DNA from: AP-15 sp963747735
GTDB lineage: Bacteria; Pseudomonadota; Alphaproteobacteria; ATCC43930; CGMCC-115725
Reading direction: 5' to 3'
Assembly: GCA_963747735.1 (NCBI GenBank)
Contig: CAVVGE010000001.1
Coordinates: forward strand, 744,001-808,000
DNA: 64,000 nucleotides
The number at the start of each line of letters is the position of its first letter. Position 1 is the stretch's first letter. This document shows, piece after piece, positions 42,467 to 50,816 of the stretch. The translations under genes and the position numbers were made by a program. The notes under the pieces are model-generated. The model did not search any database, was not told the origin of the DNA, and saw only the letters and a list, made by a program, of their open reading frames with translations.

Positions 42467-43270
42467 ATGAGCGCGATGCCGACGATGGTCGAGGCGGCGC
42501 CCCTGCTCGTCGAGAGCTGGGCGCGGGGGGTGTTGCGGCTGACCCTGAACCGGCCGCAGGCGCGCAATGCGCTGTCGGTGGCGCTGATGACGGCGTTGCA
42601 AGATGCGCTCGCCCGCGCCGCCGCCGAGAAGAACGTGCGGGTCGTCGTGATCGCCGGCGCCGGCCCCGCCTTTTGCGCCGGGCACGATTTGCGCGAAATC
42701 CGCGGCGACCCGGCGCGCGAGACCTATGAGCGGCTGTTCGCCCAATGCAGCGAGCTGATGCTGGCGATCGTGCGGTTGCCAAAGCCGGTCATCGCCGAGG
42801 TGCACGGGGTGGCGACCGCCGCCGGCTGTCAGCTGGTCGCAAGCTGCGATCTCGCGGTCGCGGCGGAGGAAGCGCGCTTTGCCACGCCGGGCGTCAATAT
42901 CGGCCTCTTCTGCTCGACGCCGATGGTGGCGCTCAGCCGCGCGGTCGGGCGCAAGGCGGCGATGGAGATGCTGTTGACCGGCGATCTGATCGACGCCCTG
43001 CGGGCGCGCGAGATCGGCCTCGTCAACCGCGTCGTGCCCGGCGCCCGATTGCGCGAGGCCGCCGATGCGTTAGCCCAGCAGATTGCCGGCAAATCCGCCT
43101 TCTCGGTGGCGCTCGGCAAGGAAGCCTTTTATCGCCAGGCCGAGCTCGACCTCGCCGCCGCCTATCGGTACGCCGCCGAAGTCATGACCAGGAACATGCT
43201 GGCCCGCGACGCCGGCGAGGGGATCGACGCGTTCCTCGCCAAGCGCGCCCCGGTGTGGCAGGACCGCTGA
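42467..43270 (+). CDS. Enoyl-CoA hydratase/isomerase family protein
   Basis: 267 aa crotonase. RLTLNRPQARNALSVALMTA, oxyanion-hole FCAGHDLREIRG (~70-80) and GVATAAGCQLVASCDLAVAA with TPGVNIGLFCSTPM. The usual catalytic Glu pair is partly replaced in the second loop (IGLFCS), as in ECHDC3-like members, so hydratase activity is not assured. Divergent from the Rieske gene and 7 bp upstream of the CoA-binding gene. Confidence 0.88.
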   Translation: MSAMPTMVEAAPLLVESWARGVLRLTLNRPQARNALSVALMTALQDALARAAAEKNVRVVVIAGAGPAFCAGHDLREIRGDPARETYERLFAQCSELMLAIVRLPKPVIAEVHGVATAAGCQLVASCDLAVAAEEARFATPGVNIGLFCSTPMVALSRAVGRKAAMEMLLTGDLIDALRAREIGLVNRVVPGARLREAADALAQQIAGKSAFSVALGKEAFYRQAELDLAAAYRYAAEVMTRNMLARDAGEGIDAFLAKRAPVWQDR

Positions 43271-43277
43271 GGCCGCG

Positions 43278-43712
43278 ATGGACCACGAGCATTATCCCGA
43301 CAGCTATTTGCGCGACATTTTGACCGGCGCGCGCACGATCGCCGTCGTCGGCGCCAGCCCGCGCGCGCACCGCCCGAGCCATCGCGTCATGGCCTATCTG
43401 CAGCAGCAGGGCTACCGCACGATCCCGGTCAACCCCAACGCCGCCGGGGCGAAGATCAACGGCGAGGTGTGCTACGCCACGCTCGCCGAGGTCCCCGAGC
43501 CGATCGACATGGTCGATGTCTTTCGCCGCACCGAGGCGGCCGGAGGGGTGGCGGACGAAGCGGTTGCCGCCGGGGCTGCGGTGGTCTGGATGCAGCTCGG
43601 CGTGCGCGACGACGCAGCCGCCGCCCGCGCCGAGGCGCGTGGCCTTCGGGTCGTCATGAACCGTTGCCCCGCCATCGAAATCCCCCGCCTCGGATTGCCG
43701 CCGCAGAAATAA
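43278..43712 (+). CDS. CoA-binding protein (YccU type)
   Basis: 144 aa single CoA_binding Rossmann domain: TIAVVGASPRAHRPSHRVMA, then IPVNPNAAGAKINGE and VWMQLGVRDDAAA. Binds CoA or a related nucleotide; no catalytic role is established. Operon partner of the enoyl-CoA hydratase-type gene, consistent with acyl-CoA metabolism. Confidence 0.9.
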   Translation: MDHEHYPDSYLRDILTGARTIAVVGASPRAHRPSHRVMAYLQQQGYRTIPVNPNAAGAKINGEVCYATLAEVPEPIDMVDVFRRTEAAGGVADEAVAAGAAVVWMQLGVRDDAAAARAEARGLRVVMNRCPAIEIPRLGLPPQK

Positions 43713-43835
43713 GACACGCTTCAACGCAGAGGACGCCCGAGGATACGCAAAGGACGCGAAGGCCCCATCGCGTCCCTGGCGTGTGAAGGACTTGGTCGCG
43801 AAACGAAAACAGGGTGCGGCATGGGCGCCGTGCGT

Positions 43836-43940
43836 GGTTCGAGACGCGCCTTCGGCGCTCCTCACCATGAGGTAAATTATTGATGATACTAAGAAAACAC
43901 TCTCACCCTGAGGAGGCCGCGCAGCGGCCGTCTCGAAGGG
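43836..43940. repeat. TTCGAGACGG / CCTCACCMTGAGG repeat pair
   Basis: The gap 43713-43995 contains no gene. Blocks 43836-43872 and 43902-43940 are inverted relative to each other and match the family at 25118-25260. Confidence 0.7.
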
Positions 43941-43995
43941 CCTGCCCTTGCGAAGGCGGGGGCGCACGGCGCCGAATTCATGCGCTAAGAATTTT

Positions 43996-45330
43996 TCATT
44001 CGGGAATGCCGGTGAGCCAATCGAGGCGGTCTTCGTCCTCCAGCCGGTCGAGCCGCTGATAGAGCGTGGCGGCGGCGTGCTCGCCGAGGGCGACGCGGGT
44101 CAGGCGCTGGAATTTGTCGGGCAGCTCGCCGGGGCCGAGCATGCCGCTCTCGACCGAGCGTTCGAGGCGCCGGCCGTCAACGAGAGCGATCGTCACCGTG
44201 CTGCCCGCCCCGCCGTGGCTGCTCGCCTCGGGCACGAGCCGCACTTTGCCGGCCAATCCGCGGATCTGCGGGTCGGTGAGCGCGCTCTCGTCGTAGGATT
44301 CGGGGTTGCGCGCCTCGCGGCACAGCGCCAATGCGATGCAGAACGGGATGCTGTATTGCGCCAGCATCAAATCCGCCGGTTCCGGGATGTTGTGGCGCTC
44401 GATCATGCGCGCCGTCGCCGTCACGGTGACCGCCGCTATGTCGGCTGCGGCAAAGCCGTGCGCGGCCTGCAATTCGCGCGCCGCCCGCACCGGGGCATGC
44501 GCCGTCGCGTGGCACGGATAACGCTTCAAGACCGCGGTCGCGAGCGCGAAATCATGGCCGAGCCCGCGGGTCAATTCGGCCTCGTCCCATTCGCTGCAAA
44601 AGACGCGCAGAAACCCGAACTCTCCTTCGATGACCGTGCGCGGCCCTTCGAACCCGCCAGCTGCGAGGCTCGCCGCCAGCACCCCCGCTTCCGAGGCGCG
44701 CCCCAAATGGAGCCGCTTGACCATGCCGCCGGTGCCACGGGAAAATTCCAGGAGGCCGCCGGCGAGCGAGCCGGCGATACCGAGCGCGTTCGTCATCGCC
44801 GCCGCGTCGAGGCCGAGCAAATGGCCGGCCGCGACCGCGCCGCCAAACGGCCCCGTCGTCCCCGGCGCGTGAAAGCCGCGCGCTTCATTGGTGTGGCCGG
44901 TGGCGCGGCCGATGCGGATCATCACCTCGTTGCCGGCGACAAAGGCGGCGATCAACGCCTCGCCGCCCTTTTGCTGCTGCTGGGCGACCGCGAGCGCCGC
45001 CGGCAGACCGGTGGCACCCGGATGGACCCCCGCCCCCGGCCGGGTCAGGCTGTCGAGCTCGAAGGCATGGGCGAGCGCGCCATTGGCCAAGGCCGCGGCC
45101 GGCGCCTGCACCGCGGCGCCGCCGGCGCCGAGGATATGGCTCGAGCCGCCCGGTCCGGTGCGGCGCGCGTAATCGACGACGATCCGGCTCCACGGCAGCA
45201 CCGCGCCGCAGATGATCGCCGCCACCGTGTCGATGATGCATTCTTTTGCGCGCCGCACGATCTGCGGCGGCAAGCTCTCGTAGCGGAGCGAAGAGGCATA
45301 TTCGGCGAGCCGCACGGTTTCTTGCGCCAT
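43996..45330 (-). CDS. MmgE/PrpD family protein
   Basis: 444 aa, full length for the family that includes 2-methylcitrate dehydratase and cis-aconitate decarboxylase. Typical stretches are AKECIIDTVAAIICGAV, LANGALAHAFELDSL, GVHPGATGLPAALAVAQ and MVKRLHLGRASEAGVLAASL. None of the other methylcitrate-cycle genes is nearby, so the substrate is open. Single gene, divergent from the GH15 gene. Confidence 0.9.
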   Translation of the reverse strand: MAQETVRLAEYASSLRYESLPPQIVRRAKECIIDTVAAIICGAVLPWSRIVVDYARRTGPGGSSHILGAGGAAVQAPAAALANGALAHAFELDSLTRPGAGVHPGATGLPAALAVAQQQQKGGEALIAAFVAGNEVMIRIGRATGHTNEARGFHAPGTTGPFGGAVAAGHLLGLDAAAMTNALGIAGSLAGGLLEFSRGTGGMVKRLHLGRASEAGVLAASLAAGGFEGPRTVIEGEFGFLRVFCSEWDEAELTRGLGHDFALATAVLKRYPCHATAHAPVRAARELQAAHGFAAADIAAVTVTATARMIERHNIPEPADLMLAQYSIPFCIALALCREARNPESYDESALTDPQIRGLAGKVRLVPEASSHGGAGSTVTIALVDGRRLERSVESGMLGPGELPDKFQRLTRVALGEHAAATLYQRLDRLEDEDRLDWLTGIPE

Positions 45331-45447
45331 CAGCTTGCAACCTTTGACTGGTCTGGGCGGTGGAACGTAGACAGATGCGTCATCGTTAGGCGAGAGTCGG
45401 TCCGGAGCCCTCCCTCAACCCCAATCTGATGTAATGACGGTTTCACG

Positions 45448-47259
45448 ATGGCGCAGCAACGGATCGAAGACTACGCGCTGATCGGCGATTGCGCGACGGC
45501 GGCACTGGTCGGCCGCAACGGCTCGATCGATTGGCTGTGCCTGCCGCGTTTTGATTCCGGCGCCTGCTTTGCCGCACTCTTGGGCGGTCCCGAGCACGGC
45601 CGTTGGCTGATCGCACCCGCCGACCCGAAGCCGAAGGTCACGCGCCACTACCACGACGGGTCGCTGATCCTCGAAACCCGCTTCGATACCGCCGAGGGCA
45701 GTGTCGCGCTGATCGATTTCTTTCGACCGCGGCACGGCACGCCAAACCTCGTGCGCCTGGTGCGCGGGCTCAGCGGGCGGGTTGCGATGCGCCACGAGTT
45801 TATCCTGCGCTTCGATTACGGCCAGGTGGTGCCGTGGGTCGAGCGGCTCGCCGATGGCGGGCTGTGCGCGATCGCCGGCCCCGACCGGGTGGTGCTGCGC
45901 ACGCCCTCGCCGCTGAAGGGCGAGGATTTGAAGACGGTCGGCGAATTCGCCGTCGCAAAGGGCGAGACGGTCCCGTTCGTATTGGCTTACGGGCCGTCGA
46001 GCCAGCCGCCCTCGCCCCCGGTCGATCCCGAGCGCGCGTTGCACAATGCCGGCACTTTCTGGCGCGGCTGGTCCGCGCGCTGCGCCCCGGCGGGACCGTG
46101 GACCGATATGGTCCGGCGCTCGCTGGTGGTGCTGAAAGGGCTGACCTTCGCGCCGACCGGCGGCATCGTCGCGGCGCCGACGACCTCGCTTCCCGAGAGC
46201 ATCGGCGGGGCGCGCAATTGGGATTACCGGTTCTGCTGGCTGCGCGATGCGACCTTCACGCTCTTGGCGCTGATGCATGGCGGCTATTACGACGAGGCGC
46301 GGGCGTGGCGCGACTGGCTGTTCCGCGCGGTCGCCGGCAGCCCCGACCAGCTCCAGATCATGTACGGCATCGGCGGCGAGCGCCGGCTGAGCGAATGGGA
46401 GGTCCCGTGGCTTCCGGGCTATGAAGGCTCGCAGCCGGTGCGCATCGGCAACGCCGCGGTCAACCAGGTCCAGCTCGACGTTTATGGCGAGATCGTCGAT
46501 GCGCTCTACCACGGCCTGCTCAACGGGTTGCCGGAGGCGCCGCGGGCGGGGCCGATCGGCCGGGCCTTGCTCGATCATCTGGCGACGATCTGGGACCGGC
46601 CGGACGAGGGCATCTGGGAAGTGCGCGGGCCGCGGCAGCATTTCACCCATTCGAAGGTGCTGGCCTGGGTCGCCTTCGACCGCGCGGTCAAATTGATCGA
46701 GCAGGCGGGCGGGCATGGCCCGGTCGAGCGCTGGCGCCGGCTGCGCGACCGGATCCACGCCGATATTTGCGAAAAAGCGTTCGACCCGATGCTCGGCAGC
46801 TTTGTCCAGGCCTATGGGTCGAAAGTGCTCGATGCGAGCCTTTTGCTGTTGCCGCTGGTCGGCTTTCTGCCGTCTACGGACCCCCGCATCGCCGGCACGG
46901 TCAAGGCGATCGAGCGCGATCTCGCCTGGGACGGGTTTGTGCTGCGCTACGACAGCGGGGCCGGCATCGACGGGTTGCCGCCGGGCGAAGGCGTGTTCCT
47001 GGCATGCAGCTTTTGGCTGGCCGACAATATGGTCCTGCAAGGCCGCATCGCCGAAGCGAGCGCCTTGTTCCAGCGCTTGGTCGGCCTCGCCAACGATGTC
47101 GGCCTCTTGGCCGAGGAATACGACCCGCGCGCCAAGCGCCAGCTCGGCAATTTTCCGCAGGCCTTTTCGCATGTGGCGCTGATCAACACCGCCTACAATC
47201 TGACCCGCAGCAGCGGCCCGGCCGAGCAGCGAGCCGGCGAGGCGGCGCCCCCGCCCTAG
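45448..47259 (+). CDS. Glycoside hydrolase family 15 (glucoamylase/trehalase type)
   Basis: 603 aa cytoplasmic enzyme with N-terminal beta-sandwich (IEDYALIGDCATAALVGRNG, SIDWLCLPRFDS) and C-terminal (alpha/alpha)6 barrel. Landmarks are NWDYRFCWLRDATFTL, the general acid Glu region QLDVYGEIVDALYHG and the base Glu region VGLLAEEYDP. Relatives in proteobacteria and actinobacteria hydrolyse trehalose or maltosides. The stop codon lies in a duplicated segment shared with the convergent gene. Confidence 0.92.
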   Translation: MAQQRIEDYALIGDCATAALVGRNGSIDWLCLPRFDSGACFAALLGGPEHGRWLIAPADPKPKVTRHYHDGSLILETRFDTAEGSVALIDFFRPRHGTPNLVRLVRGLSGRVAMRHEFILRFDYGQVVPWVERLADGGLCAIAGPDRVVLRTPSPLKGEDLKTVGEFAVAKGETVPFVLAYGPSSQPPSPPVDPERALHNAGTFWRGWSARCAPAGPWTDMVRRSLVVLKGLTFAPTGGIVAAPTTSLPESIGGARNWDYRFCWLRDATFTLLALMHGGYYDEARAWRDWLFRAVAGSPDQLQIMYGIGGERRLSEWEVPWLPGYEGSQPVRIGNAAVNQVQLDVYGEIVDALYHGLLNGLPEAPRAGPIGRALLDHLATIWDRPDEGIWEVRGPRQHFTHSKVLAWVAFDRAVKLIEQAGGHGPVERWRRLRDRIHADICEKAFDPMLGSFVQAYGSKVLDASLLLLPLVGFLPSTDPRIAGTVKAIERDLAWDGFVLRYDSGAGIDGLPPGEGVFLACSFWLADNMVLQGRIAEASALFQRLVGLANDVGLLAEEYDPRAKRQLGNFPQAFSHVALINTAYNLTRSSGPAEQRAGEAAPPP

Positions 47260-47310
47260 TCGACGCGCAGCCCGCCCTGGCCGCCCCGCCCTAGTCGACG
47301 CGCAGCCCGT
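47251..47310. repeat. 35-bp tandem duplication containing two stop codons
   Basis: CCGCCCTAGTCGACGCGCAG occurs at 47251 and again at 47286. The first copy supplies the TAG stop of the GH15 gene (47257-47259); the second supplies the stop of the convergent hydrolase gene (47291-47293 on the minus strand). Confidence 0.85.
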
Positions 47311-48250
47311 GGCGCAGGGCTGCGGCGCAATCGGCGAGCGCCCGCCGGGCGGTCCCGACCAGCCGGCCGTAGCGGATAAAGCCATGGTTGAGGCCGTCAT
47401 AGACGGTCAGCGCGCAAGGCACCCCGGCAGCGTCGAGGCGCGCCTTTAAATTGTGGCTGTCGTCGAGCAGCGGGTCGCGGCTGCCGACGATCAGATGTGC
47501 CGGCGGCAGGCCCTTGGGCTCGGCCAGCATCGGGGCCGCGCGCCAGTCCTTTTGCTGCTCCGGCCGTTCGAGATAGGTTTCCCAAATCCAGCGCATCTGC
47601 GTCTGCGACAGGCCCGCACCCTGGCCAAAGCGCTGCCATGACAGGCTCTCGCTGCCGGCCGAATAGACGCCGTAGATCAAGAGCAGAAACGACAGCGCCC
47701 GGTCGCCGGCATCGCGCAATGCCGCGGCCGCGGCAAGCGCCAGATTGGCGCCGGCGGAATCGCCGCCGACGGCGATGCGGCCCGGGTCGATGCCGAGGCC
47801 GCCACCCTCGCGCGCCGCCAGCCGGATCATCGCCACGATTTCTTCAAATGCCTTGGGGAAACGGTGCTCGGGCGAAAGCTTATAATCGACCGACAAGGCC
47901 GCCACCCCCGAGCCGCGCACCAAGTCGCGCAGCATCGCGTCCCACGACGCGAGGCTCCCCTGCATAAAGCCGCCGCCATGGGCGTAGACGATCAAAGGCG
48001 GCCGCTCGGCGCCGTCCGGCAGATAGAGCCGGCACGGCACTTGGCCGTGCGGGCCGGGCAGCGCAAGGTCGCGCTCCTGCCGCAGCGGCGCCGACCCCTC
48101 GCCGAGAAAGGCGCCGATCCGGTCGACCGCGGCGCGCACCTCGGACAATGGCGCCTTGGTCCGGTCGGGCGCCACCAGCCCGCGCTCTTGCAAGAGCCGC
48201 CCCGCCACCACCAATTCCGGGTCGATAAAGGCTGTCGTCGCGTCGCTCAT
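47291..48250 (-). CDS. Alpha/beta hydrolase, hormone-sensitive lipase type
   Basis: 319 aa. The HSL oxyanion motif HGGGF is in LIVYAHGGGFMQGS, the nucleophile in GGDSAGANLA, the Asp in VGSRDPLLDD and the His in DGLNHGFIRY. Carboxylesterase on short acyl chains is the safest reading. Start ATG 48250 (MSDATTAFIDPEL). It follows the URC4 gene by 13 bp on the same strand, but a role in uracil breakdown is not implied by its family. Confidence 0.9.
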   Translation of the reverse strand: MSDATTAFIDPELVVAGRLLQERGLVAPDRTKAPLSEVRAAVDRIGAFLGEGSAPLRQERDLALPGPHGQVPCRLYLPDGAERPPLIVYAHGGGFMQGSLASWDAMLRDLVRGSGVAALSVDYKLSPEHRFPKAFEEIVAMIRLAAREGGGLGIDPGRIAVGGDSAGANLALAAAAALRDAGDRALSFLLLIYGVYSAGSESLSWQRFGQGAGLSQTQMRWIWETYLERPEQQKDWRAAPMLAEPKGLPPAHLIVGSRDPLLDDSHNLKARLDAAGVPCALTVYDGLNHGFIRYGRLVGTARRALADCAAALRHGLRVD

Positions 48251-48263
48251 CGGCTTGCTCCCA

Positions 48264-49472
48264 TCAAAACAACGTGCCGTCGGTGATGATTGCGATCGGC
48301 GCGCCGCCGTCGCGCCGGCGCTCGAAGGCAATCTCGCGGCCCGCCGCCCAGCTGCCGCCTTCGAGGACGCAGGCGAGCGGAAATTCGGCGGCACTTTTAC
48401 CGAGCCGCGCGCGCACCAGCGGCGCCAGGCGGTCGAGCAAGGCTACGGTCAACGCCCGCCATTCGACAACCGGCTCGCTCATGGCGTCGAGCGGTCGCGA
48501 CACGAGACCCGGCTCGCGCGGCGCGATCACCCCGCAATCGAGAAACAGGCCGCCATTGCGGTATTCGGCGAGACCGGTCAGCTGGTCGAGGCCGTGGATG
48601 CCGAGGCCCGCCGCCTGCAACGGCTCGACCAGCGAATAGGCGAGCCATTGCGACAATTTGTGAAACGGCACGAGCCCGTCGCCCGGCATCGCCGAATGCC
48701 GGCCGCAATCGCCGAGCGGCACGCCGCCGAGGCTGATCCGGACCGGCCAGACCGGGCCAAACGCATCGAGCACGGTCTTCAGGATCTCGGCGGCGGACAG
48801 GCGGTCACCCTGGGCGCACCAATAGTCGAAGAGATGACCCGGACGCGCCGGGGCGCCGAACCGCAGTCGGTCCCCAGCGCAGACCTCGCCCAGGCGGCGC
48901 AGCAAGCCGGCACGGCTTTCAAGACCGGGCAGCTCGTTGCCGGGGCCATGCTGAAACGCGGCAGCGAGAAGCTCCGCTGGCAGCCGCGCCAGCGCCGCGG
49001 CATCGGCGCGCCAGGGGTTGTCCGGATCGGCCGAGAACAGACCGCGCTGCATCGCCCGCAGGCTCGCCACCGCGAGCCCCTCGGAACGCTGCAGCAGCTG
49101 CCCTGTGGCGGCCTCGCGATACCGCCATCCCCGACCGGCGCCGGCATCGAGCAAGACCGACAGGACGGCGAGGTCGATCCGCGCCCGCGCCTGCTCGGTT
49201 GAACCGGCAGCGGGCGCCACCAGCGCGGCACGGTCGATCCCGCCCGCCGAAAAATGCCGCCAGCGGCTGTGATAGGGGATTTTCAGATCGGGATAGCGCC
49301 GGCGCGTGGTCGCGGCGACGCGGTCGGCGGCGGCGGCGAGGAACGCGAGATCGAGCTGGAAATGCCGCGTCTCGCCGCGCTCGGCTGCGGCAAAGACAAG
49401 ACCGCACCGCTCGCGCACCGCCGCGGCGCACAACAGCGCCTCGGCCGCGCGCCGCTCATTCGCCGAGGGCAC
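48264..49472 (-). CDS. DUF1688 protein, URC4/Urg3-type uracil catabolism
   Basis: 402 aa DUF1688 protein. Typical stretches are LLCAAAVRERCGLVF, DLKIPYHSRWRHFSAGGIDR, RPGHLFDYW and EFPLACVLEGGSWAAGREIA. In yeast and some bacteria URC4/Urg3 is required, with a GTP-cyclohydrolase-II-like URC1, for uracil degradation; its reaction is not settled. The start overlaps the end of the URC1-like gene by 17 bases, which supports the pathway assignment. Confidence 0.88.
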   Translation of the reverse strand: MPSANERRAAEALLCAAAVRERCGLVFAAAERGETRHFQLDLAFLAAAADRVAATTRRRYPDLKIPYHSRWRHFSAGGIDRAALVAPAAGSTEQARARIDLAVLSVLLDAGAGRGWRYREAATGQLLQRSEGLAVASLRAMQRGLFSADPDNPWRADAAALARLPAELLAAAFQHGPGNELPGLESRAGLLRRLGEVCAGDRLRFGAPARPGHLFDYWCAQGDRLSAAEILKTVLDAFGPVWPVRISLGGVPLGDCGRHSAMPGDGLVPFHKLSQWLAYSLVEPLQAAGLGIHGLDQLTGLAEYRNGGLFLDCGVIAPREPGLVSRPLDAMSEPVVEWRALTVALLDRLAPLVRARLGKSAAEFPLACVLEGGSWAAGREIAFERRRDGGAPIAIITDGTLF

Positions 49473-50710
49473 GGCCCTTGACGCTGTGCAATTCCTCGGC
49501 GTCCGGCATGCCCGCCGGGGCGAAATAGCCGGCCGCCTTTTTTGCTTCGATCTCGACCGTGGCGTCTGGCGGCACCAGCCCCTCGGGGATCGCCACCTGC
49601 TCGACGACCTCGATCCCCTGCGCCTTGAGCGCGTCGAGCTTCAGGTTCGACATCGACACCCAGCGGTCGATGCGGCGGATGCCGAGCCAGTGGAACACGT
49701 CCGGCATCAATTCCTGAAAGCGCAGATCCTGCACCCCGGCAACGCATTCGGTGCGGCGGAAATAGGTGTCGGCGCGATCGCCGCCGGGCTGGCGCTTCCT
49801 CGCGTTGTAGACGAGGAATTTGGTGACCTCGCCGAGGCCGCGCCCCTCCTTGCGGTTGTAGACGATGATGCCGAGCCCGCCCTGTTGCGCGGTCTCGACG
49901 CAAACCTCGACGCCGTGCACCAGATAGGGCCGGCAGGTGCAGATGTCCGAGCCGAACACATCCGAGCCGTTGCATTCGTCGTGCACCCGGCAGGCGATCG
50001 TCGTGCCGGGCTCGGCGAGCCGCGTCGACCGGGCCGAAGAAATAGACCGTCATGCCGCCGATCGGCGGCAGAAAGACTTCGAGGTCGGGCCGGGTCACGA
50101 GCTCGGGGAACATGCCGCCCGTTTCTTCGAACAAGGTGCGGCGCAACTCGGTTTCGGCGACCGCGAAGCGGCGGGCGAGCCCCGGCAGGTGCCAGACCGG
50201 GTCGATCGCGGCCTTGGTGACCCGAATCTCGCCATTGTCGAGCAGCACCTGGCCATCGGGCTTCAGCGAGCCGATGGCCGAGCTGGTGCCCAGCTCCGGC
50301 AAGGCGATGCGGGCGGTCGTGATCGCGATCGTCGGGCGGGCATCGACACCGGCGCGGATGGCATCGGCAAACACCTCGCCGACGAGATGCCCCCACGGGT
50401 CGAGCGACACGATCGCTGCGGGATCGGCCCATTTCGGATTGGGCGCGATCGGCGCCGCCGGGGCGGTGTCGGTCAGGTCGGGGCGATGGTCGCGCGCCAA
50501 GGCCCGCGTCGCCACGGCGAGCGCACGATAGATCGCATAGGCGCCGGAATAGGCGCCGATTGCGTTGCGCCGGCGCGGGTCGGCCGGGCTCGCCACGACC
50601 GGACCGCGTTCGGCCGGATCGGCCGCGCCCCAGCGCAGCGGGACCGCCCCTTGACCGGCGCTCCCCGGATGCGAGGTGAGCCGGATGTGGCGAGGGATCG
50701 GCTGCTCCAT
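49456..50710 (-). pseudogene. GTP cyclohydrolase II-like URC1/Urg1, frameshifted
   Basis: Two frames together give a ~418 aa RibA-type protein. The first (from ATG 50710, MEQPIPRHIRLTSHP) reaches GGMTVYFFGPVDA; the second resumes LAEPGTTIACRVHDECNGSD and holds the zinc cysteines in CNGSDVFGSDICTCRPYL and the loop YNRKEGRGLGE. The break is at about 50021-50030. A GTCG-ACGCG-GCTC sequence there would be repaired by a second ACGCG, giving DATRLAEPG, so loss of one copy of a 5-bp repeat is a simple explanation. Sequencing error is the alternative. Confidence 0.82.
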
Positions 50711-50816
50711 CTTCGCCGCGCCTAGCTCTCCCCCGCCCGCGGGGGCAGGAATGGGTGAGGACTTGCCGCGCAAAAGCGTCTCGGCGGATGCATCCGCCCG
50801 GCGAGACCCCGCAGGC

